Numbered from the stretch's first letter, positions 1 to 7,545 are shown. The stretch is 13,311 bases of DNA from Verrucomicrobiales bacterium (GCA_003453085.1 DMMK01000402.1:1-13311); one strand, 5' to 3'. The notes: generated by a model not told the origin, from the sequence alone. Numbers and translations are program-made.

Positions 1-1
1 G

Positions 2-685
2 GCGAGAGCAGTTGAAGACGGCGGCGAGGCCCGTCAGCAGGCCTAACAAAGCGTGTGCTAAGATGCGCGGGCGATCCACCGGCACCCCAGAAATGAGCGC
101 GGCCTCGCGATTCGCCCCGATGGCGATCAAGTGACGACCTAACGTCATGTGTGACAGCATCACCTGCCCGCAGGCCACGATGACGAGCGCGATCACAAAG
201 GCAGGCGAGATGACCAGACCACCGATGGGTGCGCCGAGCGACTCCACACTCGCACCGATGTACTTCGTCTGTGAATCCGTGGTGAGAAAGGCCAGCCCGC
301 GTGCGATCTCCAGCATGCCCAGAGTGACGATGAAAGAGGGAAGGCGCAGCTTCACACTCACCAGGCCATTGAGCCCGCCCATCAGCGTGCCCACCAGGAG
401 GCTAGCGCAAAGCGCCCCCGGCAGACCCCACTGCTGGTCTGCCATCAGCACACCCACCACCGCACCGCAAAAGCCGAGCACGGAACCCACGGAGAGATCA
501 ATGCCGCCGGTCACCATCACCAGCGTCATGCCTGTGGCCACCAGCGCCAGCGCCGGGATGCGATTCGCCACTGACCCGAGCGTGGAGACGCTGAAGAAGC
601 TGTCCCGCAACAGGCCGAAGAGCACGATCATGCCCGCCCACACGGCCATGAGTACCAGGAAGTCAGTCCAGCGGCGCAAGTTCAT
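2..685 (-). CDS. rbsC: RbsC-type sugar ABC transporter permease (3' end cut by window)
   Basis: Inner-membrane permease subunit of a ribose/allose/xylose-class ABC importer. Reading the minus strand from ATG at 685 gives 228 residues, open to the left edge. The family is about 320 residues long, so roughly the last 90 are missing. Hydrophobic spans alternate throughout (about residues 10-27, 43-60, 65-82, 89-108, 117-134, 160-176, 209-224). The family signature GGIDLSVGSVLGF is at 60-72, and a second conserved block (GGLNG, then PSFIVTLGM) is at 103-124. The cytoplasmic loop that contacts the ATPase is visible at about 182-204 (LGRHLIAIGANREAALISG). The start sits 61 bp after the stop of the small lipoprotein gene, with no Shine-Dalgarno. 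It is probably co-transcribed with the binding-protein gene upstream. The ATPase gene is not in view. The substrate cannot be fixed from the sequence. Confidence 0.95.
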   Translation of the reverse strand, partial: MNLRRWTDFLVLMAVWAGMIVLFGLLRDSFFSVSTLGSVANRIPALALVATGMTLVMVTGGIDLSVGSVLGFCGAVVGVLMADQQWGLPGALCASLLVGTLMGGLNGLVSVKLRLPSFIVTLGMLEIARGLAFLTTDSQTKYIGASVESLGAPIGGLVISPAFVIALVIVACGQVMLSHMTLGRHLIAIGANREAALISGVPVDRPRILAHALLGLLTGLAAVFNCSR

Positions 686-746
686 GAGGGAGCGAAACAA
701 GACGAAAGAAAATGTTTAGAAGCTGAGATAGACGTGGTGAATCTCG

Positions 747-1280
747 TCATGGTTTTAGTTGGAATGTCAGGTCCTTCTCCAGTGGACTGGCCAGAAAACG
801 TTTTCCAGAGAGCCACCAAAACCGAGGTAGCGATTTTCGGTCAACCGAGTAGCGAAAGGTGGCTTTGAGCTGGCGGTCCCATGTAAGGTAGTCCACTTGA
901 CTGCGTCCGCTCGCAGAGTTTGATAACAACCAGCCGTTAGGCATGCGATGGTAAGGGATAGAGGTTTCCAGTATCAGGGGTTGGTCCGCTGAGAGCATTT
1001 TTACCTGGTTCCAATCGGCGCGCTTCCTTATGATGAACGCGCAACTCCCAAACCGATTTGGTCCAACGGCTGAACTCACGTTCAAAGTTACAAAACCATA
1101 ATGATCCACTAGAGCCACAGACCGCGTCGAACGCGAGTGGAGAACCGCTCGTAAGTGAATGTGCTCAGCCGTGACTTTTGGAATCAGTTCCACCTGCGGG
1201 ACTTCATTTGACACTGGGCAGACGGAGCAGCTCATCAGTAAGCTACAGGCTGAGCCCAACAGAAAAAGAAGATGCCGCAT
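747..1280 (-). CDS. small unrecognised lipoprotein between rbsB and rbsC
   Basis: A 177-residue protein I do not recognise. The N-terminus (basic MRH, then a hydrophobic stretch ending LLMSC at 14-18) looks like a lipoprotein signal with Cys18 as the lipidation site. The rest is a soluble domain with many Trp/Tyr/Arg residues and no visible catalytic motif or membrane span. I chose ATG at 1280 because it places the signal peptide at the N-terminus. A GTG at 1322, overlapping the stop of the binding-protein gene, would add 14 residues before it and would imply translational coupling. The gene lies between the binding protein and the permease, same strand, so it may be part of the transporter operon. 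By hand count its GC is about 50%, clearly below the 60-67% of its neighbours, which hints at recent acquisition or relaxed selection. Function unknown. Confidence 0.68.
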   Translation of the reverse strand: MRHLLFLLGSACSLLMSCSVCPVSNEVPQVELIPKVTAEHIHLRAVLHSRSTRSVALVDHYGFVTLNVSSAVGPNRFGSCAFIIRKRADWNQVKMLSADQPLILETSIPYHRMPNGWLLSNSASGRSQVDYLTWDRQLKATFRYSVDRKSLPRFWWLSGKRFLASPLEKDLTFQLKP

Positions 1281-1318
1281 GATGGGTGTAGAGGGATGTT
1301 TGCCGTCTTTAGCCCAAC

Positions 1319-2254
1319 TCACTTCGCGATCACATCCACCGCGGTGGTTTGGTCCGCTGGCGACGCGCCACCTTTCAGCACTTTCAGCGAGGCTTCGATG
1401 CCGAAGACGGCGAGTTGATCCGCATGTTGATCGGCGGTGGCGAGCACGCGGCCTTCGGTGAGCAGGGGTTGCAGCGCGGTGATGTTATCAAAGCCGACGA
1501 TGAGGACCTGCCCGGTTTTGCCAGCGGACTGCACCGCCGCCGCAGCACCCAGGGCCATGTTGTCATTGGCACACAGCAGGGCTTTGACGTTCGGGTGCGC
1601 GCTGAGGATGCCAGCGGCCACGGTGTTCGCCTTTTCCATTTCCCACTGGCCACTCTGCACGCTGACGATGCTCATGCCTGCGGTCTTCATCGCATCCTCA
1701 AAACCCGCGCGGCGCTGCTGGCCATTGAAGGCGGTGGTGATGCCTTCGATGATGGCCACTTCATCCCCGGCCTTGAGTTTCTTGGCCAAAACCTCGCCCA
1801 CACGCTTCGCTCCTTCACGATTGTCCGGGCCCACAAAGGGCACGCTGAGCGCGGCCTGTTTCAGGACTTCGGGGTCCAGTTTGTTGTCAATGTTGATGAC
1901 CAGCACGCCTGCCTGCTGGGCCCGCTTCAAGGAAGGCACCAGGGCCTTGGAATCGGCCGGGGCGATGACGATGGCCTTGGCTCCCTGCGCCACCATTTGC
2001 TCCACCAGGTTCACCTGCTCGGTGAGGTCCGTTTCATTTTTGATGCCGCTGACGAGTAGCTCATAGTCGGCACTGTGGGCGGCCTGGTGCTTCTTCGCCC
2101 CATCCGCCATGTTGCTAAAGAACTCATTCGCCAGCGACTTCATCACCAGCGCCACCTTGGGTTTTCCCGCATCCGCAGAGGCCGGGGAGGAGGGTTTACA
2201 AGCAGCGAGGCCCAGGGCCAAAGCAGGCAGCAGGAGGTGGGTGGTGAGTTTCAT
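1319..2254 (-). CDS. rbsB: periplasmic sugar-binding lipoprotein (RbsB/AlsB-like)
   Basis: Solute-binding component of a sugar ABC importer, family Peripla_BP_4 (ribose/allose/xylose type), 311 residues, full length. The lipoprotein signal ends in LAAC with Cys19 as the modified residue, so the protein is probably anchored to a membrane facing the periplasm. A two-lobe Rossmann pattern follows: VALVMKSLANEFF (34-46), AIVIAPADS, then VINIDNKLD, DEVAIIEG, ALLCANDNMALG and VLIVGFDN. The NIDNKLD and EVAIIEG stretches recall E. coli AlsB as I remember it more than RbsB, so allose or another hexose is as plausible as ribose. It is the first gene after the repressor. A 16-bp palindrome lies 11 bp before the ATG. 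No Shine-Dalgarno is seen. Function class is secure; substrate is not. Confidence 0.95.
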   Translation of the reverse strand: MKLTTHLLLPALALGLAACKPSSPASADAGKPKVALVMKSLANEFFSNMADGAKKHQAAHSADYELLVSGIKNETDLTEQVNLVEQMVAQGAKAIVIAPADSKALVPSLKRAQQAGVLVINIDNKLDPEVLKQAALSVPFVGPDNREGAKRVGEVLAKKLKAGDEVAIIEGITTAFNGQQRRAGFEDAMKTAGMSIVSVQSGQWEMEKANTVAAGILSAHPNVKALLCANDNMALGAAAAVQSAGKTGQVLIVGFDNITALQPLLTEGRVLATADQHADQLAVFGIEASLKVLKGGASPADQTTAVDVIAK

Positions 2255-2265
2255 GGCTGGGTAAA

Positions 2266-2281
2266 GCGCAAACGTTTGCGC
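2266..2281. promoter_or_regulatory. candidate LacI-family operator upstream of rbsB
   Basis: The sequence gcgcaaacgtttgcgc is a perfect 16-bp palindrome with a central CG, the hallmark of LacI/PurR-family operators (AAACGTTT core). It lies in the 54-bp gap between the stop of the repressor gene and the ATG of the binding-protein gene, ending 11 bp before that ATG. On the minus strand a TTGACC (2301-2296) could be a -35 element that would place the -10 inside the palindrome, but no convincing -10 hexamer is seen. Binding of the neighbouring repressor is inferred, not shown. Confidence 0.68.
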
Positions 2282-2308
2282 AAAAGAGTTCTTTCGGTCA
2301 ATCTTATT

Positions 2309-3352
2309 CTAACGAGATCGGGTCAAGGGGGCCACAGAGCCACGCGAAATGAGCGTGACGGGTAGCACCAGCTTCGCTTTAGCGGGGGCCGCAGCGGTGG
2401 GGTGGAGCTGCTGAAAAAGCAGGCTCATGGCACGCTCCGCCAGCGCCTCGATGGGTTGGGAAAGGGTGGTCAGTGGGGGATCGATCAGCTCGGCCCAGGG
2501 CTGCTCATCAAAGGAGATGAGGGAGACCTGGCGGGGCACCTTCAGCTTCAGCGTGCGCAGCGCCTGCAAGGCCCCAAGGGCAATGAGATTCCCCAGCGCC
2601 AGGATGGCCGTGGGCCGTGGGCGGCTGCTGCGAAAGAGCTGCTGCACGGCCTCGCGCCCGGTCTCGATGGCGTAGTCATGGCCGATGATGAGGGCCTCAT
2701 CCACGGGCAGGCCCGCCTTCTTCAAAGACTGGCGGTAGCCGTGAACACGCTCTTGGTTAGCCGAGGAGCCCGGCAGGCCCTGAAGACAGACGATGCGCCG
2801 GTGCCCGTGGCCGATGAGGTGGCGCATGGCCAGGCGGGTGCCCTGGCGGTTGTCACTGGTGACACAGGGGCCGGTGAAGCCCGCAGGCACGCGGTCCATC
2901 AGCACCAGCGGCCACTGCTCGGCACGGAGCGATTGCAAATGCGCAGCCTCCAGCCCCACGGGAGCCACGACCAGGCCATCCACCCGACGGCTGCGCATGA
3001 GCCGCACGGCCTCCGCTTCCACCTCCGTGCTTTCTTGCGAGTCCGCCAGCAGCACGGAGTAACCCTGCGCGCGCGCCAGGTGCTCCACCTGCCGGGCCAG
3101 CGCGGCGAAGAAGGGATTCGACACATCGGGGATGATGAGGCCGATGGTCTGCGTGGTGCGCAGGCGCAGGCCCCGGGCGATCTCATTCACCACGATGCCC
3201 TGCGCCCCCGCCGCCTCGCGTACGCGGGCTTGAGTCTCCGCGCTGATGCGGTACGCCGCCGCCTTGCCACTGAGCACGCGGGAGACGGTGGAGACGGAAA
3301 GGCCCGTGGTTTCAGCCAGGTGTTTCAGGCCCTCTTGTGGGAAAGATGCCAT
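2309..3352 (-). CDS. LacI/PurR-family transcriptional repressor
   Basis: Sugar-responsive DNA-binding regulator, 347 residues, normal length for the family. The N-terminal helix-turn-helix is at about 10-29 (KHLAETTGLSVSTVSRVLSG). The hinge helix is at about 56-64 (NEIARGLRL), with Leu62 as the residue expected to wedge into a central CpG step. A periplasmic-binding-protein-like effector domain follows from about 70 (IGLIIPDVSNPFF) to the C-terminus, with the usual MDRVP, RIVCLQG and SLISFDEQPWAELIDPPLTT-type blocks. It starts 16 bp after the stop of the ThuA-like gene and is followed by the sugar-binding protein gene, both on the same strand. It most likely controls this uptake locus through the palindrome at 2266-2281, with the imported sugar or a derivative as effector. 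That assignment is inference from position and hinge chemistry. Confidence 0.95.
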   Translation of the reverse strand: MASFPQEGLKHLAETTGLSVSTVSRVLSGKAAAYRISAETQARVREAAGAQGIVVNEIARGLRLRTTQTIGLIIPDVSNPFFAALARQVEHLARAQGYSVLLADSQESTEVEAEAVRLMRSRRVDGLVVAPVGLEAAHLQSLRAEQWPLVLMDRVPAGFTGPCVTSDNRQGTRLAMRHLIGHGHRRIVCLQGLPGSSANQERVHGYRQSLKKAGLPVDEALIIGHDYAIETGREAVQQLFRSSRPRPTAILALGNLIALGALQALRTLKLKVPRQVSLISFDEQPWAELIDPPLTTLSQPIEALAERAMSLLFQQLHPTAAAPAKAKLVLPVTLISRGSVAPLTRSR

Positions 3353-3368
3353 GGATCTGCGGTGGGGG

Positions 3369-4280
3369 CTACTTCGTGGCCTTCGCAGGCTTTTTCAGGA
3401 AGACTTTGCGGTCCCAGTTTTTGGCCAGGGCCTCGGGCGTGGTGGTGGAGGCCAGGCCCTGCGCAGGCACCTCCAGCTTGCTGGTCCAAAGGATGCCGTT
3501 CAGCAGCAGCTTGCGCTGGTTTTCATTCGCCCAGTTCGCATGCAGATCACAGCCGGTGAATCCAAAGCTGCGCCCGCCCGCCGGCCGCTCATAGGCCCAG
3601 GCCACGGTCTCGGCACGGCCCGCGTGGGCCTTCGCCGCTTCGTTCTTGCGGCTGCTATCGGGCATGGGGCAGGCCAGCAGAGGCGTCACACCTTTTTCGG
3701 CAAAGTGCAGGTTATACAGCCAGCCATCTTTCGGTAGAGCAAAGGTGGTTAGGCCTTGATTGATGGGGTGCGCGGGCACGCTGTCAAACTGCACATCCCA
3801 GTGGCCCCGGCAGCCGATGTCACTCTGGAAAACAGCGCCGAACCATTGCTTAAAATCTGCCGCGCGACCCGCCGGGCAGTCAATGGCCTGATGCAAGATG
3901 ACCATCCCCGTGCCAGCGGCGACCAGCGCCTGCATGCGGGCCCAGCGATCGGGCGTGAGAAAGGACAGCTTATCCCCGCCATCCATGTAGATGACCACGC
4001 AGCGCGCGCCCTCCAGCACCGCCTCATTTTTCGGCCAGCCCTCCGCCACCATCACCGGGGCCACACCGGGTGCCTGCTTCAGCCAGTCCATCAGCAAAGC
4101 GCAGCCCGAGAAGTACTCGTGCTGGCCCGGTTTATTGCTCGGCGTGCCCGCCAGCAGCACCACCTTCGCCAGAGCGGGATCCTTCGGCAGCACCTCCAGC
4201 GGCACCTGCTGCTGTTCCAGGGTGAACTCAGCCTGCGCCGCAGCGGCGAGGAACACAAAGGGAAGTAAAAGGGAGCGCAT
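3369..4280 (-). CDS. secreted ThuA-like domain protein
   Basis: A 303-residue exported protein with a cleavable Sec signal (MRSLLLPFVFLAAAAQA, cut after Ala17), followed by a ThuA-like fold (trehalose-utilisation ThuA family, related to class I glutamine amidotransferases). Supporting blocks are VVLLAGTPSNKPGQHEYF (40-57), VVIYMDGGDKLSFLTPDRW, GTGMVILHQAI, and the conserved end block GRSFGFTGCDLHANWANE followed by LLLNGILWTSK. The usual amidotransferase nucleophile context is not evident. Secreted ThuA-like proteins are, to my knowledge, frequent in Planctomycetes and Verrucomicrobia, often near carbohydrate genes; their chemistry is poorly defined. The gene ends 16 bp before the LacI-family repressor on the same strand, so it may be the first gene of the sugar locus. 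A short basic C-terminal tail (KKPAKATK) is present. Confidence 0.88.
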   Translation of the reverse strand: MRSLLLPFVFLAAAAQAEFTLEQQQVPLEVLPKDPALAKVVLLAGTPSNKPGQHEYFSGCALLMDWLKQAPGVAPVMVAEGWPKNEAVLEGARCVVIYMDGGDKLSFLTPDRWARMQALVAAGTGMVILHQAIDCPAGRAADFKQWFGAVFQSDIGCRGHWDVQFDSVPAHPINQGLTTFALPKDGWLYNLHFAEKGVTPLLACPMPDSSRKNEAAKAHAGRAETVAWAYERPAGGRSFGFTGCDLHANWANENQRKLLLNGILWTSKLEVPAQGLASTTTPEALAKNWDRKVFLKKPAKATK

Positions 4281-4297
4281 AACGGCAGCGTGAAGAA

Positions 4298-4314
4298 TGC
4301 CTCAGCAAGAGGCA
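4298..4314 (-). terminator. small hairpin after the helicase gene, weak terminator candidate
   Basis: Six-base arms (tgcctc / gaggca) around a 5-base loop lie in the 80-bp gap between the helicase stop and the ThuA-like start. Read on the minus strand it is followed by ttcttc, a poor U-tract. It could stop helicase transcription or simply be chance. Low confidence. Confidence 0.25.
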
Positions 4315-4360
4315 AGCATCAAAACGCCGCGCAGCCGCGCCCCCTTCCAAACGATCTTTC

Positions 4361-5827
4361 TTAACGGCCCGAGAGGCGCTTCCACAGGCTGCGTTTGCTG
4401 CCGGATTCCGATTCACCCTGGCTAGAGGCTGGGCCGCTGCTGGACTGTGCACGCGCGGGGCGTGGCTGACCACCGCCCTGACCACCACGAGCTGGCCGCT
4501 CACCCTGGGGGCGTCCGCCTTGCCCGCCCTGGCCTTGCGAGCGTCCACCTTGACCACCGCCACCTTGACCGCCTTGACCCTGAGGGCGTCCACCGCCGCC
4601 ACCTTGGCCACCCTGGGGCCGGCCACCGCGCCCTTGGGAACGCGGATCGCGATAACGTGGCGGCTCCTCACTGCGGGGAGGCGCGGAGGCGTTGTAATCA
4701 AATCCTTCGGCTTTCTTGCGAATGAGGCCGCGATTGATGAAGCGCTCCAGGGCTTTCAGCGAGGACTGATCCTCCGGGCTGATGAAGCTGATGGCGTCTC
4801 CGATGGCCTGCGCACGACCGGTGCGGCCGATGCGGTGGACGTAATCTTCCGCATGCATGGGGAAGTCAAAATTCACCACGTGGGAGATGCCATCCACATC
4901 AATGCCGCGCGCGGCGATGTCCGTGGCCACCAGCACGCGCACCTCGCCAGATTTGAAATCGGCCAGGGCCTTCAGGCGCTGGTTCTGTGAGCGATTGGCA
5001 TGCAGCGTGGCACAGCGCACGCCGGTCTGTTCCAGCTTGCGCGCCACGCGGTCGGCGCCGTGTTTCGTGCGGGTAAAGACCAGCACCATGTTCATCTGGT
5101 CGTCCTTCAGCAGGTGGCTGAGGAGGGAGGGCTTCAGGTGCACGGGCACTTCATAGACGAGCTGCGTCACCGTCTCCGCCGGGTTTGAGCGGCGACCGAT
5201 TTGGACGATCTTCGGGTGGCTCTGGAACTCATGCGTCAGGGCCTCGATCTCCTTGGAAAGTGTGGCGGAAAACATCAGCGTCTGGCGCTTGCGTGGCATC
5301 TTTTGGACGATGCGTTTGATGCTCGGCAGGAAGCCCATGTCCAGCATGCGGTCGGCCTCATCCAGCACCAGGTGCTTCAGCCCGCTGAAGTCACCGTGGC
5401 CCTGACCCATGAGGTCAATGAGGCGGCCGGGAGTGGCGATGACGATGTCGCAGCCATTGCGCAGGGAGTTGATCTGCGGGCGCTCGCCCACGCCGCCAAA
5501 GACTTTCGCGATGGTGAGCGGCAGGTGCTTGGCATAAGCCAGGACGTTTTCTTCGATCTGCACCACCAGCTCACGGGTGGGCGCCAGGATCAGCACTTTC
5601 GTGCCGCGCTTGCTCTGGCCTTCGCCCTGGGCATTCGCCAGGCAGGTCAGCACTGGCAGTGTGAAAGCGGCGGTTTTGCCCGTGCCTGTCTGGGCGATGC
5701 CGATGAGGTCATTCCCCGCGATGATGGGCGGGATGGCAGCGGCCTGGATGGGGGTAGGTTCGGTATAACCAGCTTCGGCGATGGCTTGGAGAATTTTGGC
5801 GTCAAGGCCAAGAGCTTTAAAAGGCAT
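4361..5827 (-). CDS. rhlE: RhlE-type DEAD-box ATP-dependent RNA helicase
   Basis: Cytoplasmic RNA helicase, 488 residues from ATG at 5827. All core motifs are intact: Q motif GYTEPTPIQ (20-28), Walker A AQTGTGKT (45-52), Ia PTRELV (83-88), Ib TPGRLID (132-138), DEAD (156-159), SAT (187-189), IV VLVFTRT (248-254), V ATDIAARGIDVDG (301-313) and VI HRIGRTGRA (331-339). The PFKALGL start and overall pattern are RhlE-like; such enzymes act in ribosome assembly, RNA turnover and cold adaptation. An in-frame start 23 codons upstream (5896) is rejected because family members begin at the chosen Met. From about residue 380 to the end is a low-complexity Gly/Gln/Arg/Pro tail (repeats such as GGQGG and GRPQG) with a basic end (KRSLWKRLSGR), probably disordered and RNA-binding. 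It is divergent from the membrane-protein gene. Confidence 0.97.
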   Translation of the reverse strand: MPFKALGLDAKILQAIAEAGYTEPTPIQAAAIPPIIAGNDLIGIAQTGTGKTAAFTLPVLTCLANAQGEGQSKRGTKVLILAPTRELVVQIEENVLAYAKHLPLTIAKVFGGVGERPQINSLRNGCDIVIATPGRLIDLMGQGHGDFSGLKHLVLDEADRMLDMGFLPSIKRIVQKMPRKRQTLMFSATLSKEIEALTHEFQSHPKIVQIGRRSNPAETVTQLVYEVPVHLKPSLLSHLLKDDQMNMVLVFTRTKHGADRVARKLEQTGVRCATLHANRSQNQRLKALADFKSGEVRVLVATDIAARGIDVDGISHVVNFDFPMHAEDYVHRIGRTGRAQAIGDAISFISPEDQSSLKALERFINRGLIRKKAEGFDYNASAPPRSEEPPRYRDPRSQGRGGRPQGGQGGGGGRPQGQGGQGGGGQGGRSQGQGGQGGRPQGERPARGGQGGGQPRPARAQSSSGPASSQGESESGSKRSLWKRLSGR

Positions 5828-5970
5828 CGGTGAGTATGCACGGGATCGGGCGATGTGCGAGCACCGTTTTAAGGGTGGGTAGGAGATGCGCTGCAAATTG
5901 TAACTGGCAAAAGCCCGACTTCAGGCATCCTGTGCCGTCTGCGCAGTCCACAACCCCTGATGCCACCGCC

Positions 5971-7260
5971 ATGAATACACTCTTTTTCAAATCGGTCTGC
6001 CTCACCTTCACCCTCGGCCTGCTCAGCCTAGCCCCCGCTGTGGCTCAGGAAAGCGTGCCTTCGCCCGCGAAGGAGACCTTGGAAAAAAAACTGCAGGCAG
6101 ACATGATCGTGCCCGGTGTGGCCTTGGCGGAAGGCGTGTCCGAGATCACCGGCGTGGCCATCAGCCCTTTGTTAGGCATGAGCGCCATCGGGGCGTGGAA
6201 ATATTATGAAACCCAGCCCGCGCTGCGCCATCGCCTGCCCTGGTACTGCCATCCGTATGCCTGGGGCACGGGCCTGGCGCTCATCGGCCTGTGTTTTTTA
6301 AAGGACTTCCTCGGCGCAGCCGCTCCGGCCCTGGTGAAAAAGCCCCTGGACTTTGCCGAGCTGTTTGAGGACAAAGCCAGCGCCCTAGTGGCCAGCACCG
6401 CCTTTGTCCCCCTGGTCGCCCTGGCCATGGCGCAGGTGGAGCGCATCCCCACCCAGGCGCTGGAGGGGCTGCCTGCCTCTGGCCTAGCCATGCTGCCTCT
6501 GGCCGCCGGACTGGAGACGGTGCTGCACACGCCGTGGCTCACCGTGCCGCTTTCCATCTTCGCCTTTGCCGCTGTGTGGCTCAGCTCGCACGCGCTGAAT
6601 GTGCTCATCGCGCTCTCGCCCTTTGGCATTGTGGATGCCGGGCTGAAGCTGACGAAGCTGGGCCTGCTCACGCTGGTCACGGGCAGCGCCGCTCTCATCC
6701 CCGTCACGCCCATCCCGGCGCTGCTGGTGTGCTTCACCCTCATCCTCATCGGCCTGCTGCTGGCCGGGTGGTCCTTCCGCCTCACCCTGTTTGGCACGCT
6801 CATGGGCCGGGATTTCCTGCTGAATAAACGCGCCCAGAAGGCCGATCTGGATCGCGGGGTGAAGGGCTTCCTGGCCCGCCGCACCGAGGGCGTTCCCGTG
6901 CGCACCCTGGGCTGGTTGAAGCTGGAGGAAGGCCACGCCAGCGCCCACTTCGTCTATCGCCCGTGGTTGCTCCTACCGGAGAAAAAAGTGCCCGTCAGCA
7001 GTCAGGAGATGGTGCTCTGCCGGGGCCTGCTGCACCCCACCGTGGCGCAGCGTGGCGATGCCACCACCCGCCCGCGAAATGCCCTCATCCTCCTGCCCCG
7101 CTACCGCCGCCTGGAGGAGTCCATCGCGCAGCAGTTCGGCTGCCAGGAGGTGATGGATAGCACCCTCATGCGCGGCTTCAAAGCCATGCGCCACTGGCTC
7201 ACCACCATGCTCTCCCCCAGCACCTGGGGAAAGACGGAGTCCGCCCGCCTGCCGGGGTGA
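5971..7260 (+). CDS. unrecognised multi-pass membrane protein
   Basis: A 429-residue protein I cannot place in a family. The chosen ATG gives an N-terminal signal sequence (MNTLFFKSVCLTFTL onward, cleavage near Ala25 in PAVAQ). An upstream in-frame ATG at 5830 would put 47 non-hydrophobic residues in front and overlaps the helicase control region, so it is less likely. Hydrophobic segments are visible at about 47-74, 97-116, 136-154, 171-184, 190-216, 229-245 and 247-276. From about 280 the protein is hydrophilic and basic (LLNKRAQKADLDRG), and a soluble C-terminal domain of about 150 residues follows, probably cytoplasmic. No transporter, kinase or protease motif is apparent. It is transcribed alone, divergent from the RNA helicase with a 143-bp shared upstream region, and convergent with the small lipoprotein gene. 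Function unknown. Confidence 0.82.
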   Translation: MNTLFFKSVCLTFTLGLLSLAPAVAQESVPSPAKETLEKKLQADMIVPGVALAEGVSEITGVAISPLLGMSAIGAWKYYETQPALRHRLPWYCHPYAWGTGLALIGLCFLKDFLGAAAPALVKKPLDFAELFEDKASALVASTAFVPLVALAMAQVERIPTQALEGLPASGLAMLPLAAGLETVLHTPWLTVPLSIFAFAAVWLSSHALNVLIALSPFGIVDAGLKLTKLGLLTLVTGSAALIPVTPIPALLVCFTLILIGLLLAGWSFRLTLFGTLMGRDFLLNKRAQKADLDRGVKGFLARRTEGVPVRTLGWLKLEEGHASAHFVYRPWLLLPEKKVPVSSQEMVLCRGLLHPTVAQRGDATTRPRNALILLPRYRRLEESIAQQFGCQEVMDSTLMRGFKAMRHWLTTMLSPSTWGKTESARLPG

Positions 7261-7278
7261 TTCAGCCTAACAGTGAAT

Positions 7279-7313
7279 AAAAAACGCTGCCCCGGAAAAC
7301 ATCCAGGGCAGCG
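7279..7313 (-). terminator. intrinsic terminator of the small lipoprotein gene
   Basis: Read on the minus strand, perfect 8-bp arms cgctgccc / gggcagcg enclose a 13-base loop and are followed directly by six T residues and then ATT, the classic rho-independent layout. It lies 37 bp after the stop of the minus-strand lipoprotein gene. On the plus strand the same hairpin lacks a U-tract, so it would serve the convergent membrane-protein gene less well. Confidence 0.78.
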
Positions 7314-7350
7314 ATGAGACAGCTATGGAAAGCTGAAAGGGGGGCGAGGA

Positions 7351-7545
7351 TTAGTACACCTGCTCAGTCGTGGTCTGGGTCTGGATCACTCCCGGATACG
7401 GGGTGGAGCGCACGACTTCCTCCGTGACGGTGGTCTGCGTCTGCACGCGACGATCTTCATCATCGTCGTCATAGTCGGTGGATTCACAGGAAGCCAGGGC
7501 CAGGAGGCAAACGCTGCCGATGCAGGAATAAACGAGTTTTTTCAT
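7351..7545 (-). CDS. small lipoprotein of unknown function
   Basis: A 64-residue lipoprotein. MKKLVYSCIGSVCLLALASC is a typical signal with lipobox LASC and Cys20 as the lipidation site. The mature part opens with an acidic run (STDYDDDDEDRR), then a Thr/Val/Gln-rich stretch in which a TQTT element occurs twice (VQTQTTVTEE and VIQTQTTTEQVY). No known domain. I chose the ATG at 7545 because it begins at the basic signal end; an upstream in-frame Met would add 12 residues. It lies 51 bp after the stop of the duplicated-module gene on the same strand and has a strong terminator after it, so the two may form a transcription unit. The Thr-rich tail resembles the Thr-rich ends of that neighbour, suggesting a shared environment at the cell envelope. 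Confidence 0.72.
   Translation of the reverse strand: MKKLVYSCIGSVCLLALASCESTDYDDDDEDRRVQTQTTVTEEVVRSTPYPGVIQTQTTTEQVY

Noticed and set aside
147..719. Open frame of 190 codons on the plus strand
   Set aside because: It is the shadow of the RbsC-type permease on the minus strand, which has clear family motifs; the plus frame gives a low-complexity Thr/Pro/Ser-rich product.
1281..1322. GTG start at 1322 for the small lipoprotein, overlapping the rbsB stop
   Set aside because: It would place 14 polar residues before an otherwise well-formed lipoprotein signal; the ATG at 1280 is preferred, though coupling cannot be excluded.
2402..3559. Open frame of 385 codons on the plus strand
   Set aside because: Opposite strand of the LacI-family repressor and the ThuA-like gene. 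The product is His/Gly/Arg-rich with no domain and spans two real genes.
4450..4650. Repeat-rich DNA that could be mistaken for a CRISPR or tandem array
   Set aside because: The repeats are short, irregular and in frame with the Gly/Gln-rich tail of the helicase.
5830..5970. 47-codon upstream extension of the membrane-protein gene
   Set aside because: The added residues are not hydrophobic, bury the signal peptide and occupy the divergent promoter region.
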